A DNA stretch of 64,000 nt, taken from positions 410,001 to 474,000 of the forward strand of contig CAJNDS010002435.1 of the NCBI GenBank assembly GCA_905221605.1, given 5' to 3'. The DNA is from Symbiodinium natans (lineage: Eukaryota > Sar > Dinophyceae > Suessiales > Symbiodiniaceae). Positions within the stretch are counted from its first letter, which is position 1. Each line of letters opens with the position of its first letter. The translations under genes were made by a program, and so were the position numbers. Below are positions 41,201 through 50,425 of this stretch, piece by piece. Under the pieces are notes generated by a model. The model was not told where the DNA came from, did no database searches, and saw only the letters and a list, made by a program, of their open reading frames with translations.

Positions 41201-44200
41201 CCGCACCACGCACACCTAAACTCGAAACTCTCTAGCCTCTTTACTCCGACTTCTACGCGAACGCCGGAGCCTAAAGCTCCAAACACCAAAAAACCGCACT
41301 GAAACACAAGAACCCTTATAAGCGCAGAAACCTGAAGAGCCAAAACACCCCGGACATACCCAAACATGCGTGAGTGCTAAGCTTACGTACATACTTCTTG
41401 CTTGACTTTCGTTTTGGACTTTGAGGACGTCCCTTTTGAGGTTCTTTTTTTCACGGATGCTCTGGCCAACAATAACAACGCAAGCACGTGAATAACGATG
41501 TTTCGGCATGTGGGCCACGCCCTAACCCCTAGACCCGAAACCTTAAACCCTTATAACTAAACCGTCGGGCCCCAAAAAACAAGGGCATCAAGGCATCTTC
41601 TGCCGCGTTGCTTGCACGGAGGCGAGGAGCGTCTGCACCTGACAGGCCAGCTCGCCGTTCCTCGGGGCTGCTGGGGTTGGGGTTTCGGGTTTCGGGTTTC
41701 GGGTTTCGGGTTTAGGCTTTAGGCTTTAGGCTTTAATAGGCCTTAGGCCTTAGGAAACCCTAAGCTCTCCCTACGCTCTGTACCCGGACTCCTTCCTGTC
41801 GGGCTTTTGCGACCAAACAGCACACGAATGTAAGCAAAAACCCTGGACCCCCCCTGCTATAGGGGCCTGAATAACTAAAATAAGGTTTTGGAGGGTTATT
41901 ACTAACATACTTCTACAGGGACCATCAGGGAATACTAGTAGTCAATATTCCGACCACCATATTGAGCCCTAAAGCCCCCAGGAAGCCCCAAGTTCGAACA
42001 GGGACTGAAACTGATTAGGCCCTCAACCTTCGCCCTAAACGGTTTAGGGTTTAGGGTTTAGGGCTTAGGGTTTTGGGCTTAGGGTTCTGGGATGTTCCCC
42101 CTTACACTAGCAGTGCTTCATGGGGATGATAATCGGGGGGATTTGGTTTTTGCCACCAAGCTTTTCGGGGTTTTGGATTGAAGGCTAAGGGCTTGAGCTT
42201 TGTGACTTTAGGCCTAGGTTTAGGCAGTTTGGTGTCGGACTAAAGCGGACTAGGGCGTTGAGGGCCTGAGGTTCAGGGTTCTGAAGGTTTACGCAGACTT
42301 GAACCCTAAACCCTAAACCCTAAACCCTAAACCCTAAACCCTAACGCAGTCTTGTGGGCTGCCGAGAGGCTTGTGAGCCTTGCTGCGGCCCAAGATGATG
42401 TTGGCCGCATACCTCATGCACCAGGCAAGCAAGGCCTTAGCCGAAGCCTCAGGACTCAAGGCCCTCAAAACCGTCGAAAACCGTCGAGGCCCTCAGACTA
42501 TGAAAGCCTCCTCCCTCCCTCACGCGTGGGCGTCGTTCAGCCGTCGGACGCGAAAAGTGCGCCGCCCCCTGAAACCTACCGAAGCTCACGCCGCGTGGGG
42601 CATCTGAATCTTCATGGGTTCTGAAGACACCGCTATCGAGACAAGCCTCGAGCAGTTGAGAGGCATTCAACTTATGACCAGCGAAAACCAAACCCTCAAT
42701 CCTAAACCTTAATCCCCAAATCCTCAACCTGACCCAACAGAAATAGTCGAAGTGTGTCGACCCTCACCGTGGCCAGGAGCCAGGATTTTCCGGTGGTGTG
42801 TCCAGGCTTTGGGGGGAGTTGGGGGGTCGGGGGTTGAGAGGCCCGAGAATGGGATTTGTTTTGTTCGCCGCCCGTCTAGCCGCTGCTCCACGGGGCTACT
42901 GCTTCACTCCAACTCTCAGAGTCCAGATTAACATCCAGACATCCGGAAGGAGAATCTAGATGCAGAGAGGGGGCCGACAAGTTTAGGGTTACTTTCCTTG
43001 CATTCTCCAGGGTACACAAGCACAGCCCCTCAATACAACAGACTCTCAGAACTAAATCATACATCAGCCACCAAGAAAGAGCAGTGTCCCCCATTCAGGT
43101 TTAGGGCTTGGGGAAGTTAACCTCAGTTCCCATGGCAAGATGTACAGAGAATAAAAACCCTAAACTCAAAACTTAACACCATCCCAACTATTGCACCTCC
43201 CCAGCTTTGACAAACAACCAAAATTCAGGGGAGGGGATGCCATGTTCAGGGAAAAGAAAATGGGGGGGATTTCTCGGGTTTTTGTTGTCTCCGGGGTTTG
43301 TTTCGGAGCTTGGTTGGACGGCTCTTTGCCACTGCTACCCCCCCCCCCCCCATCTAAACTACCCCCCTAGGCTCCCCCGTACATAACCTCAATCTTAATT
43401 CTCCCTAAACAGCCTCAACTGTGGGGGGTACCGAGGAGGGGGGCAGTATAGAGGGGAAACCCCATGATCACTTGGAGCCGAGCTGCTCAGAGTCGTAGTG
43501 CAGCACGGCGCCCTCTTCTGGCGGTGCCTGGATCACCAAGCTCCGCCTTCCCCCCAGTACTAGGATTCAAGATCTGAAACTCTATTCCTTGTTGAGTTTA
43601 AGTACCCTTAGAAATGTAGAATGTTCACCCCACTATGACAAAGATTCTGGCGCAAGCCCGAAACTCCGAACCCCGAACCCCAAGACCCTTCTTGGCATCC
43701 GGGCTCCTACGGGCTCCTTTGGGTGACCCGTAAACCCGGCCCTGGTTAAGCCCAAACCCTAACTAAACCCGCCCCCTCAAATCCCCAAAACCCCAACGAT
43801 CCCGAAAATGCCCCCAACAAGCAACTAAAACCCCTAAACCCGGACCCTACCCTCTTGCAACTGGGCTTGGGGACTAGCCAGATCTGGGCCCCTAGCTGTA
43901 TTTGCTGAGGATAGATACTGCTCAGCACTCATTGGCTAAACGAAACCCTACCCTAAACCCTAAACCCTAAACCCCAAACCCCAAACCCTAAACCCTACAC
44001 CCTAAACCCCTACACCACCAACCCTAAACCCCCCGAAAAGGCCCGCGAAGCCCTGAGACCCTCCACCCGGACCTCATCCCGCAGCCACAGCAGGGCCTCT
44101 CCAAGTGAGCGCTCGTCTCTTCACTTCGTTTCGGGGTTTAGGGTTTAGGGTTTAGGGCTTAGGGTTTAGGGTTTAGGGTTTAGGGTTTTAGGTTTTAGGT

Positions 44201-44221
44201 TTAGGGTTTAGGGTTTAGGGT

Positions 44222-44267
<46 letters not shown>

Positions 44268-47200
44268 GGTTTAGGTTTTAGGGTTTAGGGTTTAGGGCTG
44301 AGGGTTTAGTTCTTATACAACCCCTCTGCCACGGAACAAAGGCTCTCCTGGGCACTTTGCGGGAAGCTGAGTGCCAGAAGCCCGAAGGCAAATGAAGCAT
44401 GGGGCATCAGGTCAAAGAACGTCGAGGGCCGCAGCAAAGGCTGCAGCTTGTGGCCACAACCGTGGCAGGGGAAGTAGGGTTTAGGGTTTAGGGTTTAGGG
44501 TTTAGGGTTTAGGGTTTAGGGTTTAGGGTTTAGGGTTTAGGGTTTAGGGTTTAGGGTTTAGGGTTACGCCACAAGCATGGGGTGCTCGGGAGAGCCGCGG
44601 ATTTGTGCGCATGCGCATATTCTGGCCTCTCACAAGAAAAGAAGTGGACCGGACCGGGTCTGGGCACTGAGCCCGGCACGAGGGTCTGAGGGTGAGAAGT
44701 CGCCCGGCCCTAGTCAAAGTTATACGACCAACAAGAAGGAGAAGAAGAAGCAGAAACATTGCTCACCATCCATAATAGCCATGGTCATGGCAAGAACAGC
44801 AATAAACCCGTAGCAGCTAGTAAGGCCAACGATGACCACTTTATGGTAGTCGTAGTCGTCGTCATCATCGTCGTCGTAGGCACGTACGTACGTACGTAGC
44901 AGCAGTAGTAGTCGTTAACAGCAATAAGCAACATAACCAATAAAAATCAGAATAAGACATAGCAATGAGAGAAAAAAAACCCTAAAACTAAACCGTGATC
45001 CCCCCCATCCACAGCACGTCCGGCCTCTGCCATAGCAGACAGCTCTGCCGTGTTGTTGGAACCAGCTTGCGCGCCCAAGGACAGCCTTCGGGGTCTTTTG
45101 CTGCCCACAAGGCAGACCGGCCAGGGCCACTCCGCAGGGACGAGTCGAGAGACATGGAGGGGGTTTAGGGTTTCGTGGGTGCCTTCCGTGTACCCTCCAC
45201 AAGACAAGGAGCTCAACAGACGATCACGGAAACCGAACCCCGAGATGCCACAGAGGTTTCGGGCTTTGGGCCTTTTGGGGGGTTGCACGCAGGCTCTTCA
45301 CGCAAGATATTGGCTCACTGCGCAGGGAACGCCTCCGCAGGCCAAGAGGACGACATGTGGGGTTTAGGGTTTAGGGTTTAGGGTTTAGGGTTTAAGGTTT
45401 AGGGTTTAGGGTTTAGGGTTTAGGGTTTAGGGTTTAGGGTTTAGGGTTTAGGGTTTAGGGTTTAGGGTTTAGGGCTTGGGGCTCCGACCTGAAGCCCCCA
45501 GACACCCGCACCCAGCCGGGTGGCTCTGAGGAACTGTCGGTCACCACGGGGCCAAACAAGTCCAGCAGGGGCTCCAGGGTCTTCCTGGCACCCTAACCCT
45601 AAACCCTAAACCCTAAACCCTAAACCCTAGACCCTAAACTCTCAGAAGCCCTACTTGGAGGCTCTTGGTACCTGATAACCAACGAAAAATGTGAATCAGC
45701 ACCATGAGCCTCCAAGTAGTAGTGACACAAACCATAAGAATCATAGCAGCAAGAAGACCATGCAAATGCCTTGATGTGCCCTAAACCCTACACCCTTCGA
45801 CCCCTGAATTCACTTCTACGCAACCCGAAAACCCCCTTTAAGTCCGGCTTCGGCTCGGAGCTGGGAGTGTTCCAAAAGGGCCACAGAAAGTGCTGGGGGG
45901 TTTTGGCGTTTGGGGAGAGGGGGGGGGGGGGGGGGGCGGGGTTGCTTACTGGGATCCTAAATACACTAGTTAAGACCCTCGATACCTGAACTACTAAGTT
46001 TTGTGTTCAATTGAAGGTCCCACGACCGGGTTCTGATGGTTTAGGGCTGTTTAGGGGCTTTGTGTTGGCCCGGTGCGCGCTGCAGCCCCGCCTCTCACCC
46101 TCGCTGCGATAAATTGCCACGCCCCAGCCTGTGGCATTTGGAGTCTTTGGCCGGGCTGTTAAAATTAGGGTGTCTAGGGTTCAGGGTTTACCTTGCAAGC
46201 CCAATAGGTAGACTGCAATTATGGGCTACAGTTTCCTATTTGGGGGGGGGGGGGGGGGGAGTATAGTAGCCTCTCATTTTGGGTAACCAGGCGTTTAAGG
46301 TAGGGCTTAAGGAATAAACCTAAACCCCAAACCCTAAACCCTAAACCCTAATCAGGGATTTTGGGTAGGGATTTCGGAGCATCGGGGTTGAAGCGTCAGG
46401 TGCTTCAAGTTGCCAACCGCTCCGTCGATCTCTAGCGGGTTCTTAGTAGGGAATCAGGGAACGAGGAACCCCATATACTCCCTCAAAGGATATATATATA
46501 TATATACACATATATATATATATATGTAGGGCCCTAATCGCTTCATTCCCTAGTGAGAACCAGGGGGACATGTCAAGACCCGTGCCGAAAAAAGGAGGCC
46601 TCACGCCAAGAGCACTGCAACCAACCTTCAGGGCCCAGAAGGCCAAGAACCTTTTTGCGGGTACCAAGGAACCCCATTTTTTGGGAACTGGGCTTGCTGC
46701 AAGCCAACCCCTTGGAGCAAGGAGCCCCAAAACCCCCCAAACCAGCCCAAAAACTGGGGAAGAAAGATACCCTAAGCCCTAAACCCTAAGCCCTAAGCCC
46801 TAAACCCAAGTTGCCCCCGACATCCGAGCCTGCCGCTGCGGGCATCTTGCCCGCCTGCCTTCCCGGACCCACAGCTGGGCTGCTGACTTCGGGCTTCCAG
46901 TTGGCTGCTTGAACCCTAAACCCTAAACCCGAAACCCGAAACCCTAGTTAGTGCCTAAACCCTAAACCCTAAACCCTAAACCCTACATTCTAACCTTCTC
47001 TACCTACGACCCAGGGCCCCTGGCCACAAGGTTCCTGGCCCCCTCGCCCCCTTGCTGTGGGGTTGTTAGGATCAGGGGGCCTCTGGCCAGGTCAGCCTGG
47101 GCTGAGGCCCTTTTCCGATCTGGGGTACCCCTCACACAGACACAAAATCAAGTCTCTATGAAGGAGGAAATTTCTGAAGCACGCATGTAGATAGTGCCGA

Positions 47201-47521
47201 GTCAAGTACGAAAAATGTCTATATTTACACCACACACACAGATATATATATATATAGATTGATTGATAGATAGATTGATTGATATTTGTTTCATATGCAA
47301 AGGCATTCTGGGAGAGCAGGGCGATACCAGCTACACAGTGATGTAAGGGGCCTTGTGAATCGCCAGCCCAGGCCAATCGTAAACCCTAAGCCCTAAACCA
47401 CCCGTTTCAACACCAAACCCCGAACCTAAGCTAAACCCCACACCTCCCTTCGGCAGCCCGAGCTACTTGTTGGCCGGGCAGGAGCCATCTGCATAGAGAG
47501 CCAGAGGTGGAAGCGCATCAC
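38116..47521 (-). CDS. RNase H family protein, eight exons
   Basis: RNase H enzymes cut the RNA strand of RNA-DNA hybrids, in nuclear or organelle maintenance or as part of a retroelement. Eight minus-strand exons keep one frame through AG-ended introns and give the RNase H motifs in order: YADGS, GWGVAIY, DLFGPVVTD, SNNTAELSAMAEALLWLRDE, VLHYDSE, LLASVQ and RYVKGHSGCPGNERADLLA. All four catalytic acidic residues are present (D of DGS, E of AEL, D of YDS, D of ERAD). Seven donors: six GC, one GT. Introns run from 0.5 to 3.4 kb; the last holds the complete RCC1-like gene and the longest telomere-like array. I see no reverse transcriptase nearby, so a stand-alone protein is more likely than a retroelement. 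The N-terminus upstream of 47.5 kb is not found. Between YDSE and LLASVQ the segment is shorter than usual, so one exon may be missing. Confidence 0.82.
38332..38565 (-). CDS. Unassigned open frame, 77 codons
   Basis: Minus frame with basic N-terminal half (KYAFVSRVLGNAVKVASNSK KRRVLVETLNS), between the RCC1-like gene and the last RNase H exon. It overlaps a short telomere-like patch, so probably intron sequence. A conserved AAAAAGTGTACACTTT-like pair flanks 38,310-38,370. Confidence 0.25.
   Translation of the reverse strand: MATRLASHKHPKYAFVSRVLGNAVKVASNSKKRRVLVETLNSQPSTPSSPKAQAQRPLQLLSGRMSTLYTFWDTILP
38771..40318 (-). CDS. Ubiquitin-like plus RCC1-like repeat protein, intronless
   Basis: A single exon of 515 codons. 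The ATG at 40,318 is preferred over the in-frame ATG at 40,387 because MLLTVKVSLLSGRTVSLEAG starts a ubiquitin-like domain (residues about 1-75) and the upstream part is telomere-variant translation. Then come nine full and one partial repeats of about 39 residues, core AAILGDGSVVTWGDPDCGGD then SSAVQDQLKDVQQIQ. They resemble RCC1/alpha-tubulin-suppressor repeats that fold into beta-propellers and bind proteins. The family is very large in dinoflagellates, often labelled HERC-like, but no HECT domain is present. The C-terminus changes abruptly in the tenth repeat to a hydrophobic segment (FSLLLLALALAIIGHSL), which may be a membrane anchor or the result of truncation. The gene lies inside the last intron of the RNase H gene, same strand. 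Confidence 0.9.
   Translation of the reverse strand: MLLTVKVSLLSGRTVSLEAGADVSVEALENKARTALAVGRGRLFDSSGGVLDGRATLEKCGLQNGDALTFEVCSTQLCSSDYAFASILGDGSVATWGDPDRGGDSSAVQDRLKDVQQIQSTNFAFAAILRDGSVVTWGRAPWGGDSRAVQDQLKDVRQIRSSDGAFAAILGDGSVVTWGDPAYGGASSDLKDQLQDVRQIQASSCEEGGALAAILGDGSVVTWGHADCGGDSEDVQDQLKDVQQIQSSCGAFAAILCDGSVVAWGDPDGGGDSSDVQDQLTDVQQIQTAWYSFAAILGDGSVVTWGDPDEGGDSSAVQDQLTDVKQVQATGAAFAAILKDGSVVAWGDPDCGGDSSAVQDRLKDVQQIQATERAFAAILGDGSVATWGDPNCGGSSSDVQDRLKDVQQIQAASSAFAAILGDGSVVTWGRASFGGDSSAVQDQLHDVHQIQACQHAFAASLSDGSVVTWNLCQPRQKMACGLFSPSPWSSASPRFSLLLLALALAIIGHSLGDSR
40536..40702. mobile_element. TGGGATGTTCCCC short element with telomere-like insert
   Basis: The right part is complete: TCCTTAGTAGGGATT, GGGGTACTATAATCCC, then ATAAGGGGGTACATCCCAA. 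At the left end GGGATGTTCCCC plus T run occurs twice, at 40,538-40,552 and 40,603-40,619, on either side of about seven TTTAGGG units. The array has therefore inserted with duplication of about 15 bp of the element. Confidence 0.85.
40829..41194. repeat. Longest telomere-like array, about 52 TTTAGGG units
   Basis: A perfect heptamer run of about 365 bp in the last RNase H intron. It is preceded by two copies of GGGAGTGGAGGGT (40,758-40,770 and 40,818-40,830), the second directly joined to the array. Confidence 0.97.
41216..41518 (-). CDS. Unassigned open frame, 100 codons
   Basis: Minus frame from MAHMPKHRYSRACVVIVGQS through a Lys-rich segment to an Arg-Ser-rich end. It lies in an RNase H intron next to the longest array; no domain recognised. 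Confidence 0.3.
   Translation of the reverse strand: MAHMPKHRYSRACVVIVGQSIREKKNLKRDVLKVQNESQARSMYVSLALTHVWVCPGCFGSSGFCAYKGSCVSVRFFGVWSFRLRRSRRSRSKEAREFRV
41595..41660 (-). CDS. RNase H exon, LLASVQ helix
   Basis: Acceptor CCGAG|G; 21 codons NGELACQVQTLLASVQATRQ K; donor AT|GCCTTG. Phase 2 joins the next exon to give RQKMLRYVKGHSG. Confidence 0.75.
41683..41716. repeat. TTTCGGG variant block
   Basis: Four to five GGGTTTC units, followed by TTTAGGC units. A longer block of the same variant is at 49,508-49,546. Confidence 0.85.
42088..42145. mobile_element. TGGGATGTTCCCC short element, left half
   Basis: TGGGATGTTCCCCCTTACAC, then a diverged GCAGTGCTTCATGGGGATGA and TAATCGGGG core; the right inverted end is absent. 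Confidence 0.6.
42380..42607 (+). CDS. Unassigned open frame, 75 codons
   Basis: Plus frame MLRPKMMLAAYLMHQASKAL AEASGLKALKTVE with an alanine-rich helical start. A second plus frame (42,352-42,624) overlaps it. It lies in an RNase H intron on the opposite strand; product unknown. Confidence 0.3.
   Translation: MLRPKMMLAAYLMHQASKALAEASGLKALKTVENRRGPQTMKASSLPHAWASFSRRTRKVRRPLKPTEAHAAWGI
43472..43546 (-). CDS. RNase H exon, HYDSE
   Basis: Acceptor GGAAG|G; 24 codons with QAPPEEGAVLHYDSEQLGS; donor AA|GTGATC. The Asp of YDS is catalytic. Reading on without splicing meets TGA at once. Confidence 0.82.
43556..43650 (+). mobile_element. Dispersed repeat with GTTTAAGTACCCTTA core, copy 1
   Basis: TACTAGGATTCAAGATCTGA, TATTCCTTGTTGAGTTTAAG, TACCCTTAGAAATGTAGAAT and ACTATGACAAAG. 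Clear relatives lie at 48,447-48,530 and, more diverged, 58,441-58,530. About 90 bp, no inverted ends seen; nature unknown. Confidence 0.65.
44047..44096 (-). CDS. RNase H exon, ALLWLRDE
   Basis: Acceptor GAGAG|GCC continues MAE|ALLWLRDEVRVEGLRA in phase 0; donor TC|GCGGGC. The donor and acceptor edges of this intron share GAG|GCC, as if from a short target duplication. Confidence 0.8.
44219..44271. repeat. GGGTTGA variant block
   Basis: Seven to eight tandem GGGTTGA units within a TTTAGGG array. Confidence 0.9.
44476..44563. repeat. Telomere-like array, about 12 TTTAGGG units
   Basis: A perfect run in an RNase H intron. On the minus strand it is followed by an open island (44,325-44,476) containing FPCHGCGHKLQPLLRPSTFF, which is not needed to join the flanking RNase H exons. 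Confidence 0.95.
45025..45085 (-). CDS. RNase H exon, SNNTAELSAM
   Basis: Acceptor CGAAG|G; encodes LSLGAQAGSNNTAELSAMAE; donor GAG|GCCGGA. The Glu of AEL is catalytic. Confidence 0.85.
45510..45584 (-). CDS. RNase H exon, LFGPVVTD
   Basis: Acceptor GCCAG|G; 24 codons KTLEPLLDLFGPVVTDSSSE PPGW; donor GT|GCGGGT. The LFGPVVTD segment precedes the SNNTAEL helix in dinoflagellate RNase H relatives. Confidence 0.78.
45653..45717. mobile_element. Introner-like element, copy 7, minimal
   Basis: Only 65 bp: ACTTGGAGGCTCTTGGTACC, then GATAACCAACG, AATCAGCACCATGAGCCTCC and AAGT. It keeps both inverted ends but has lost the interior. It lies in an RNase H intron. Confidence 0.75.
46092..46155 (-). CDS. 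RNase H exon, GWGVAIY
   Basis: Acceptor AACAG|CC; encodes RPKTPNATGWGVAIYRSEGE; donor AG|GCGGGG. A GTGAGA site 7 bp earlier would break phase with the next exon. Confidence 0.8.
46491..46525. repeat. TA microsatellite
   Basis: TATATATA, ACACATATAT and TATATAT tracts in an RNase H intron. Another TA/GATT microsatellite is at 47,240-47,284. Confidence 0.9.
47480..47521 (-). CDS. RNase H exon, YADGS
   Basis: Acceptor TGCAG|GT; encodes DALPPLALYADGS plus one base; donor T|GCCCGG. The Asp of DGS is the first catalytic residue. Confidence 0.8.
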
Positions 47522-47943
47522 CTGCACAAGGCCGCTGCAGGCTTAGGGCCTAGGGTTTGGGGTCCGTAGATTCAAGAAGCGCCCCGACATGCTTGCGGAT
47601 AAATCCGGGGTGCAGGAGCTCTACACCTAAACCCTTTCTCAACACCCCTCAACCCGAAACCCCGAAGCCTAAACCCAAACTGGGCCCTGAGCACAAGATC
47701 GCGACCATCACCCCTGTGAACCCTTAACTAAACGCGTCCCGATTTCAAGCCCGAACCCTGCTCGAAACCTGAGCGCAGCACAATCTAGGAGATCTGTGCC
47801 ATCCCCTCTGCGTCCCCTACCACAAAATGATTCTAAAAACTGCTGCTGAAATCAACGTTCTCATGGAAACCCCAAGGCCCTAAACCCTCAACCCTAAAGC
47901 CATAGAATAGTCGCTCTATGTGTGCATTTCTCAAATATATGGG

Positions 47944-48000
47944 TACTGTACCCCGTTTAGACCCGAAATAGAATAGAATCCCCTTAAAGGGACCCCCCAA
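47944..48000 (-). mobile_element. Dispersed repeat sharing GGGATTCTATTCT core, copy 2
   Basis: On the minus strand GGGGTCCCTTTAAGGGGATT, CTATTCTATTTCGGGTCTAA and ACGGGGTAC, matching 18,552-18,607 at most positions. Confidence 0.6.
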
Positions 48001-48446
48001 AGGTGTACCACTTTCGGGGATTGAAGACCCCAGCCTTCAGCCGCAACCTCCTGCGCTTGCAGCTCCCCTAATGCTTCCTCGCGTTGCAGAGGGGGCGCCC
48101 TGGGGTACTTGGGCTTTTGGGAAGTTGGGTTCTTGAGGAAGCTAAGGGTCTTTTCTGGGGCGGTCGTTGGGAAGCTTAAGGTGTTCGGGCTTTGGGAAGT
48201 TGGGAAAGGTTAGGGTTTAGGGTTTAGGATTTAGGGTTTAGTGTTTAGGGTTTAGGGTTTAGGGTTTAGGGTTTAGGGTTTTGGGTTTAGGGTTTAGGGT
48301 TTAGGGTTTCCCTACAAGGTCTGTGGGCCGCTATGAGCCTTGGCCAGCTTCGGTCATGAATCCGTTTGGCCGAGGCTTTTTGTCCAGGCTGTCTCGTAGT
48401 ACCCCGAAAGCTCCCACATGCCCGATACCATTAGCTAGTTCATGGT

Positions 48447-48530
48447 TGGGATTATATTAAAGATCTAAATTCATATTCCTTATTGGGTTTAAGTACCCTT
48501 AAAAATGTAAAATGGTACCCAACTATGACA
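48447..48530 (+). mobile_element. Dispersed repeat with GTTTAAGTACCCTTA core, copy 2
   Basis: GATTATATTAAAGATCTAAA, TATTCCTTATTGGGTTTAAG, TACCCTTAAAAATGTAAAAT and ACTATGACAAAG, closely matching 43,556-43,650. Confidence 0.65.
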
Positions 48531-49312
48531 AAGTTAGTAATCATTCCGACCCCTACATTAGGCAAGTAACGCCTGTGAGGCCAACGAACACTGCATCTTC
48601 AAGAAAAGGCAGACATGTCATCCACCGGCCAGGTATCATTGCACCCCTAAGCCCCTTTTTTGCAAGAACAGCCCAAACAAAGCCTCGCAGGCCCTTCGCC
48701 CCCTAGACGAAAGCCTAAACTCTAAACCCCATTTAGCCCTTCATAGGGCCTTGAGGGCACGCTCGAGGACCGGGGCCCCCCCTCCCTGCACCAGCACCTG
48801 GGTGGGGTTCGGGGCTTCTGCAGCACCATCTCCAAAGAGCGGGGTTTAGGGTTTAGGGTTAGGGTTTCGAGTTTAGGGTTTAGGTTTAGGGTTTAGGGTT
48901 TCTTTTTGCCTTAGTACACCTTCCCGATTTGTGCGTGTCATCCTTGCGCATGGATGCAGGGCTCGCTTCTTCGAGATCTGCGCTTTAAGGATCGTACTAC
49001 TTTAAGGATCCTCAACCCTAAACCCTAAACCCTAACCCCTAGGACTTTTTGTGGAGAGGCTGTGGTTTGAGTGAGGGGCTTGAGAAACCCTTAACCCAAA
49101 ACGCGAGGGAGCTGTTGCAGAGGGGGAGCATAGCCTTGCTTAGTGTGTGCCAGCAAGGGCGCCCAGAATGCAAATCAGCCCATCTCCCAATATAGGGGCG
49201 CTCCAAATATTGCAGAGTCCCACCTAAACCCTAAACTCCAAACCCTAAACCCTAAACCTCAAACCCTAAACCCTAAACCCCAAACCCTAAACCCTAAACC
49301 CTACAGTAGTCT

Positions 49313-49467
49313 CCCTCTATGAGGACCTCTACTTCGGCACTGCTGAAGACCCCGAGCGTGTGCGACACGGGGCCCTCGCCGTCCCGGTGGCCGACCAGAC
49401 GTTCACACACGCCTGGGCCTTGGCCTTGACATGTTGCGAGGACAGAGGAATTCCACTCCAGGGGTGG
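49313..49467 (+). CDS. Unassigned exon-like island, about 50 codons
   Basis: Plus frame YEDLYFGTAEDPERVRHGAL, AVPVADQTFTHAWALALTCC. The minus strand is also open for about 40 codons (ACVNVWSATGTARAP), so the strand is not certain. The plus reading has more protein-like composition. Confidence 0.4.
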
Positions 49468-49944
49468 TTTAGGGTTTAGGGTTTAGGGTTTAGGGTTTAG
49501 GGTTTAGGGTTTCGGGTTTCGGGTTTCGGGTTTCGGGTTTCGGGCTTCAAGGAACTCAGGGCTCAAAGACTCAACCGCGGAATTTTGGCTTCAAGGGGGA
49601 AGTCACCCTCAAGCTTCGACCCGGAAGGACTCAGCGCGTAGCCCACAGGGCTTTTCGTGCGCCATCGGGCGCCAGCGCCACTATCTTTCGGGTTAGGGTG
49701 TTCAGGGTTTAAGTGTGTTTCCTCCTTCTTGTGCAGTAGGGACTATGTTGAAGGGGCAGAACTACCTACGACCTACCTGCTGCAAGCGTTTCCGTCTCTT
49801 CTCGGGGAGATAGGGGGGGGGGGAGGGGGGATGGGATAAAACGATCTGGATGCAGTTCTCGGGGCTTGCCGCTGTGGGCCGTTTTAGAGTGAACGTCTTC
49901 CTTTCATTCAGCAATGCAAGTCCCAAACCTTGCAACCCCAAACC

Positions 49945-50050
49945 CCGAGAGGACAAGCAAGAGAGAGAGAGGGAGGGCAAGAGAGAGAAGAGAAAGAGCG
50001 AGAGAGAGAGAGAGAGAGAGGAAAAAAAAAAGAGAGAGAGAGAGAGAGAC
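49945..50050. repeat. GA-rich microsatellite
   Basis: AGAGAGAG runs with AAGAGAAAG and poly-A interruptions. The Glu/Arg-rich and Leu/Ser-rich frames across it are repeat translations. Confidence 0.95.
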
Positions 50051-50159
50051 CCCTACACGGTACCCCCTCCGAGCCTGAAGCACTGCAACCTCGGGCCCTA
50101 ACACACCTTAAACTTCCTTAAACCCTCCCACCCTAAATCCTAGCCCTAAACCCTAAACC

Positions 50160-50325
50160 CTAAACCCCTAAACCCCTAAGCCCCTAAACCCCTAAACCCC
50201 TAAACCCCTAAGCCTAAACCCCTAAACCCCTAAACCCCTAAACCCCTAAACCCCTAAACCCCTAAACCCCTAAACCCCTAACCCCTAAACCCCTAAACCC
50301 CTAAACCCCTAAACCCCGAAACCCC
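50160..50325. repeat. CCCCTAAA octamer block
   Basis: About 20 units of CCCCTAAA (eight bases, one extra C compared with CCCTAAA). A similar block is at 18,155-18,240. Confidence 0.9.
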
Positions 50326-50329
50326 CACA

Positions 50330-50425
50330 GCGCCTAGCAGGCTGGAGGCCTTAAAGTTAACCAAACAACTCTGCAAGCCGGCCAGGGTGCGGATTTGTGC
50401 TGATGAAGAGACCTCAGACTGGAGG
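50330..50425 (+). CDS. Unassigned exon-like island, about 32 codons
   Basis: Plus frame APSRLEALKLTKQLCKPARV, RICADEETSDW after a CACAG. The minus strand is closed in the best frames, which makes the plus call firmer than for most islands. Product unknown. Confidence 0.4.

Noticed and set aside
45180-45260. YTEGT in a minus frame as the first catalytic motif of RNase H
   Set aside because: A better match, YADGS, lies at 47,480-47,521 and joins in phase to GWGVAIY.
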